Part shown: piece after piece, positions 4,444 through 6,900 of the stretch
Layout of the letters: each line of letters begins with the position of its first letter
How positions within the stretch are numbered: the stretch's first letter is position 1
Origin: Erysipelothrix sp. UBA3383
GTDB taxonomy: Bacteria; Bacillota_I; Bacilli_A; Erysipelotrichales; Erysipelotrichaceae
DNA length: 6,900 nucleotides
Assembly (NCBI GenBank): GCA_002358955.1
Contig: DEPV01000007.1
Coordinates: forward strand, 1 to 6,900
Direction: 5' to 3'
Notes under the pieces: model-generated
Database searches by the model: none
The model's input: the letters and a program-made list of their open reading frames with translations, nothing else
What the model was told of the DNA's origin: nothing
Program-made: the position numbers and the translations under genes

Positions 4444-5028
4444 ATGAAAATAATTATTGCTTCACAAAATCAAGGTAAATTGAAAGAATTTAAAAGTATA
4501 TTAGAGCCTTTGGGCTATGAAGTTTTATCAGCTGCTGATCTGGATGTGAATTTGGATGATGTGGTTGAGGATGGTTTAACCTTTGCGGATAATGCCTTAA
4601 TTAAGGCGCGTGTCTTGCATGAACGTACTGGCTATCGTGTGATATCGGATGATTCAGGACTGTGCATCAGCGCACTGCCTGATATTGTAGGAGTGCATTC
4701 AGCACGTTATATGGGCTATGATACTCCTTATGAGATTCGTAATGCGACCATCTTATCACTATTAGAGGATAAGGAAGATAAGTCAGCAGCATTTCACAGT
4801 GTGATTGCACTTGTGGGAGAGGGTACTGAGGATACATTTGAAGGGATTATTGAAGGTACTATTGGTGATGCTAAAGGGACTGAAGGCTTTGGTTATGACC
4901 CTATTTTCTACCCTTTAAACAGTAGTGAATCTTTTGCAAGTATGGACTTGGATGCGAAAAATAAGATTTCACATCGTGCACTTGCAATTGAGAAGTTACT
5001 GCTTCACCTACAGAAAGAACAATCATGA
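4444..5028 (+). CDS. rdgB: XTP/dITP diphosphatase (RdgB/HAM1 family, non-canonical purine NTP pyrophosphatase)
   Basis: This 194-residue cytoplasmic enzyme hydrolyses deaminated purine nucleotides (dITP, ITP, XTP) to monophosphate and PPi, keeping them out of DNA and RNA. Family motifs are all present: IIASQNQGKLKEF (4-16) in place of the usual ATxNxxKxxEF, VEDGLTFADNALIKA (41-55), ISDDSGL (67-73) with catalytic D70, GVHSARYMG (83-91), EGFGYDPIF (147-155) and ISHRA (175-179). The start at 4444 is chosen because GGAG (4434-4437) lies 6 nt before it; the in-frame ATG at 4432 overlaps that site. It opens a dense operon; its stop overlaps the next ATG by 4 nt. Confidence 0.96.
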   Translation: MKIIIASQNQGKLKEFKSILEPLGYEVLSAADLDVNLDDVVEDGLTFADNALIKARVLHERTGYRVISDDSGLCISALPDIVGVHSARYMGYDTPYEIRNATILSLLEDKEDKSAAFHSVIALVGEGTEDTFEGIIEGTIGDAKGTEGFGYDPIFYPLNSSESFASMDLDAKNKISHRALAIEKLLLHLQKEQS

Positions 5029-5717
5029 AAAAAGGATTGTATACTGCAGGATTCATTGCTTTAATTTGCACGCTTGTCATTAGTAGTGTGCAATTTTTTA
5101 GTTTTCAAAAATCATATTATGCTAAAACTTATACACGCCTACAAACTGCTGAGACCATCGGTATTACACAAGCTGAACTGGATGAGGCTACTGTAGTACT
5201 TCTGGATTATATTGTGGGAGAGCGTGATAATTTAGATTATTATGTTAGCATTAATGGGGCCAAAGAAGCGATGTTTAATCAACGTGAAATTGATCATATG
5301 GTCGATGTTCAGGTTTTAATGATTCGTGTATTGAATTTACGTAATGTATTGGGACTCTTTAGTATCCTTGTGATTGCCTTTGCCCTCTACAAGCAAGACT
5401 ATAAAGACTTGGTATTAATGAAAGAATCGCTGCAATTATGTCTGATGATTATGGGGTTGATTCTTGGATTTATTGGTATTTATGCCATTATTGACTTTGA
5501 TGCTTTCTGGATTCAGTTTCATAAAGTCTTGTTCTCCAATGATTTATGGTTACTTGATCCTCGAACAGATCGACTGATCATGATGGTACCCCAAGAATTT
5601 TTCTCGGGACTTGTATATCGTATCATTGGGGCTATTGGTGTTATTGTAGTAAGTTTTATAGGGCTTTATATTGCCCTAGGAAGAAGGATTAGTTATGTTG
5701 CACATCGTACTTTATGA
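5025..5717 (+). CDS. lit: Lit-type lipoprotein intramolecular transacylase (TIGR01906/DUF1461 membrane protein)
   Basis: The 230-residue membrane protein has four hydrophobic spans at about 7-28, 107-123, 138-157 and 196-219, with a ~75-residue region outside the membrane after the first. Family features are FNxREIDHMVDV (84-95) and FHKVLFSNDLWLLDP (165-179), followed by LIMMVPQEFF. In characterised Lit proteins of Enterococcus and Bacillus cereus, the enzyme moves an acyl chain from the diacylglyceryl to the N-terminal Cys of lipoproteins, making lyso-form lipoproteins. Two conserved histidines are needed there; H91 and H166 here are in equivalent motifs. The family match is strong; the activity is by homology, since many members are untested. 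The ATG overlaps the rdgB stop (ATGA, 5025-5028), so it is translationally coupled and lacks its own good ribosome binding site. Confidence 0.8.
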   Translation: MKKGLYTAGFIALICTLVISSVQFFSFQKSYYAKTYTRLQTAETIGITQAELDEATVVLLDYIVGERDNLDYYVSINGAKEAMFNQREIDHMVDVQVLMIRVLNLRNVLGLFSILVIAFALYKQDYKDLVLMKESLQLCLMIMGLILGFIGIYAIIDFDAFWIQFHKVLFSNDLWLLDPRTDRLIMMVPQEFFSGLVYRIIGAIGVIVVSFIGLYIALGRRISYVAHRTL

Positions 5718-6201
5718 GCCTGAAATACCTCAAAATACTGGGAATATTATGCGTACATGCGCCAGTGTTGGAGCAACACTGCACCTCATTGAACCTTTAG
5801 GATTTATCTTTGATGAAAATCGAGTCAAGCGCAGTGTGATGGATTATACTGATATCTTAGAAGTGAAGCGTCATATGGATTGGGAAACATTTCTTGAAAC
5901 TATGAATGGTGAGATGTTCTTCCTAACACGTTATGGTCAAAACAATCATTCTGACTTTGACTATAAAGCGCTGGATACTGATATTTATCTGGTGTTTGGA
6001 AAAGAGAGCAGTGGTATTCCAAAGGCCATCTTACAAGAACATCTTGATCATTGTTTTAGAATTCCTATGGTTGATAAGGCACGTTCCATGAATGTATCCA
6101 ATACGGTTGCAATTGCTGCATTTGAAGTCATGCGACAATTGGACTATGAAGGGTTATCACCCTTTGAAGTTCAAAAAGGAAAGGATTTTATCCTGGAATG
6201 A
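5695..6201 (+). CDS. trmL: tRNA (cytidine(34)-2'-O)-methyltransferase TrmL, SPOUT family
   Basis: This 168-residue cytoplasmic enzyme transfers a methyl group from SAM to the 2'-O of nucleotide 34, the wobble base, in tRNA-Leu species. SPOUT motifs are EPEIPQNTGNIMRTC (8-22), LHLIEPLGF (29-37), LVFGKESSGIP (99-109) and RIPM followed by RSMNVSNTVAI (130-140) at the trefoil-knot cofactor site, then FEVMRQL. The usual AGLDY-like element is RSVMDY here. Length is slightly above the usual ~155 residues owing to a C-terminal extension. AAGGA (5684-5688) lies 6 nt before the ATG. The start lies inside lit, giving a 23-nt out-of-frame overlap, and the stop overlaps the next ATG by 4 nt. Confidence 0.94.
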   Translation: MLHIVLYEPEIPQNTGNIMRTCASVGATLHLIEPLGFIFDENRVKRSVMDYTDILEVKRHMDWETFLETMNGEMFFLTRYGQNNHSDFDYKALDTDIYLVFGKESSGIPKAILQEHLDHCFRIPMVDKARSMNVSNTVAIAAFEVMRQLDYEGLSPFEVQKGKDFILE

Positions 6202-6746
6202 AACGTCTTAAAATAGGGATTATCATCATGTATGTTTTCTTTATTTTCTTTCTTTTTGATTTAGCAATGACAGGTAAAACACTACTGAGTGTTCAATCGA
6301 TAGATTCGGCCCTGGATTTACTCAATCATAAGCATCTTTTTTTAGTGCGTTTTTTTGGTGTTGTGATGGATTATGCTTACAGCATTCCTAAACTCATCAC
6401 CGAAATCATCGCTATAATCCCCATTGGTTTAACATTTTTCTTTGTATATTTAGGATTGTTTGTGTGGCCTTATGTTAAAGGGGCTTATAAATATTTTTAC
6501 TTCAGCATTCCTGTAGTATACTGTTTACTGTCAGTTTTTATCATTTTCAGTTTACAAAGTTACAATGTGAATTTTGTACTTACAAGTGTTAAAATTGTTG
6601 GTTTTATCACATTTCTAATTGCAATTGCCCTAATCCTGACAAGTCTTACGATAAGTTTTCTATTTGGGTGTGAGTTCATTGATGTTGTAAGGGGAGATGT
6701 TATAATGAAAAGAGAAAAGGAGCGTACTTATGATCGAAAACTTTAA
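6198..6746 (+). CDS. Four-span membrane protein of unknown function
   Basis: I do not recognise this 182-residue protein. Hydrophobic spans are at about 4-24, 66-93, 100-119 and 128-157. The N-terminus (MKRLK) is positive and the tail is highly charged (KREKERTYDRK), suggesting both ends are cytoplasmic. Residues 28-60 form an amphipathic linker with HKH. No catalytic motif or lipobox is evident. The first span could be misread as a signal peptide but has no cleavage-site pattern. The ATG overlaps the trmL stop (ATGA, 6198-6201), so it is translationally coupled within the rdgB-lit-trmL chain. Its 3' end carries a promoter-like sequence and overlaps the next small gene by 17 nt. A role in envelope biology next to Lit is only a guess. 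Confidence 0.75.
   Translation: MKRLKIGIIIMYVFFIFFLFDLAMTGKTLLSVQSIDSALDLLNHKHLFLVRFFGVVMDYAYSIPKLITEIIAIIPIGLTFFFVYLGLFVWPYVKGAYKYFYFSIPVVYCLLSVFIIFSLQSYNVNFVLTSVKIVGFITFLIAIALILTSLTISFLFGCEFIDVVRGDVIMKREKERTYDRKL
6679..6706 (+). promoter_or_regulatory. Candidate internal promoter inside the membrane protein gene
   Basis: TTGATG (6679-6684) lies 16 bp before a perfect TATAAT (6701-6706), with TGT directly upstream (6698-6700) forming an extended -10. The predicted start near 6713 would include AAAAGGAG and yield a leader of about 17 nt for the ORF at 6730. This is among the best promoter matches in the window. Confidence 0.55.
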
Positions 6747-6870
6747 TGAATTTTTAAGTCTTGCATCATTATGCCTGATTGTTTTTGGATGTATCTATGG
6801 CTTTTATAAAGTCAATGAAGCATTTAAGAAGGATGAGGCTGTGGATGAGTATTACCGTGATCTCTTATGA
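6730..6870 (+). CDS. Small single-span membrane protein (46 residues), unknown function
   Basis: ATG at 6730 opens a 46-residue frame starting MIENFNEFLSLASLCLIVFG and ending DEAVDEYYRDLL. One hydrophobic span is at about 8-27 (two cysteines, at 15 and 21), followed by a charged tail of alternating acidic and basic residues. AAAAGGAG (6715-6722) precedes the start by 7 nt, which is strong support for translation. It overlaps the upstream gene by 17 nt in another frame and its stop overlaps a following ATG (ATGA). No homologue is recognised. It may be an accessory subunit of a membrane complex encoded downstream. Confidence 0.7.
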   Translation: MIENFNEFLSLASLCLIVFGCIYGFYKVNEAFKKDEAVDEYYRDLL

Positions 6871-6900
6871 TTAAAAAACAAGTGGTCAGAAGTTCAAAAG
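6867..6900 (+). CDS. Start of a further coding region (cut by window end)
   Basis: ATG at 6867 overlaps the stop of the small gene (ATGA, 6867-6870), repeating the coupling seen twice earlier in this operon. Eleven codons are visible, MIKKQVVRSSK, a basic N-terminus. No independent ribosome binding site is seen. Too little is present to assign a family. Confidence 0.45.
   Translation, partial: MIKKQVVRSSK

Noticed and set aside
1..6900. Mobile elements, CRISPR arrays, tRNA/rRNA genes or defence systems
   Set aside because: No array-like repeats, transposase or integrase motifs, att-like repeats or tRNA-like cloverleaf sequences were seen, and the genes are nearly all housekeeping families.

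Overview
The window looks like chromosomal backbone of a low-GC Gram-positive (Bacillota) bacterium. Supporting signs are A+T-rich DNA, strong GGAGG-type ribosome binding sites, TATAAT promoters that mostly carry an extended TGn element, intrinsic terminators, an infC-rpmI-rplT operon with an attenuated leader, and a Lit-type lipoprotein transacylase. The gene content would fit the Erysipelotrichia or a relative, but that placement is only an impression. There is no sign of prophage, transposon, CRISPR array or rRNA/tRNA gene.

Left part (1-2503, all +): the 3' end of aspS and its terminator; a small XRE-family regulator with dyad sequences in its leader; then a strong promoter and a leader that looks like an L20 (infC) attenuator. 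The leader precedes infC (apparent ATT start), rpmI and rplT. A FabT-like MarR regulator follows rplT by 4 nt with no terminator between, so it probably shares the L20-controlled transcript, which ends at 2475-2503.

Middle part (2504-4443): a PPP-type metallophosphoesterase with two apparent SH3-like C-terminal repeats converges on a LicA/APH-type small-molecule kinase on the minus strand. Their stop codons overlap by 4 bp, and each gene's terminator lies inside the other gene's coding end. The kinase is in turn divergent from rdgB across an extremely compact promoter region (-10 boxes about 10 bp apart, a perfect 15-bp palindrome, and a probably leaderless kinase mRNA).

Right part (4415-6900, all +): a tightly overlapping chain, rdgB (nucleotide-pool sanitation), lit (lipoprotein remodelling), trmL (tRNA wobble 2'-O-methylation), a four-helix membrane protein of unknown function, a 46-residue single-span protein and the start of a further gene. 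Overlaps of 4, 23, 4, 17 and 4 nt indicate translational coupling, and a good internal promoter at 6679-6706 could express the last two genes separately. Most genes are well-known housekeeping families. The more novel points are the regulatory architecture, the SH3-tailed phosphatase, the MarR gene in a ribosomal-protein operon and the unknown small membrane proteins.
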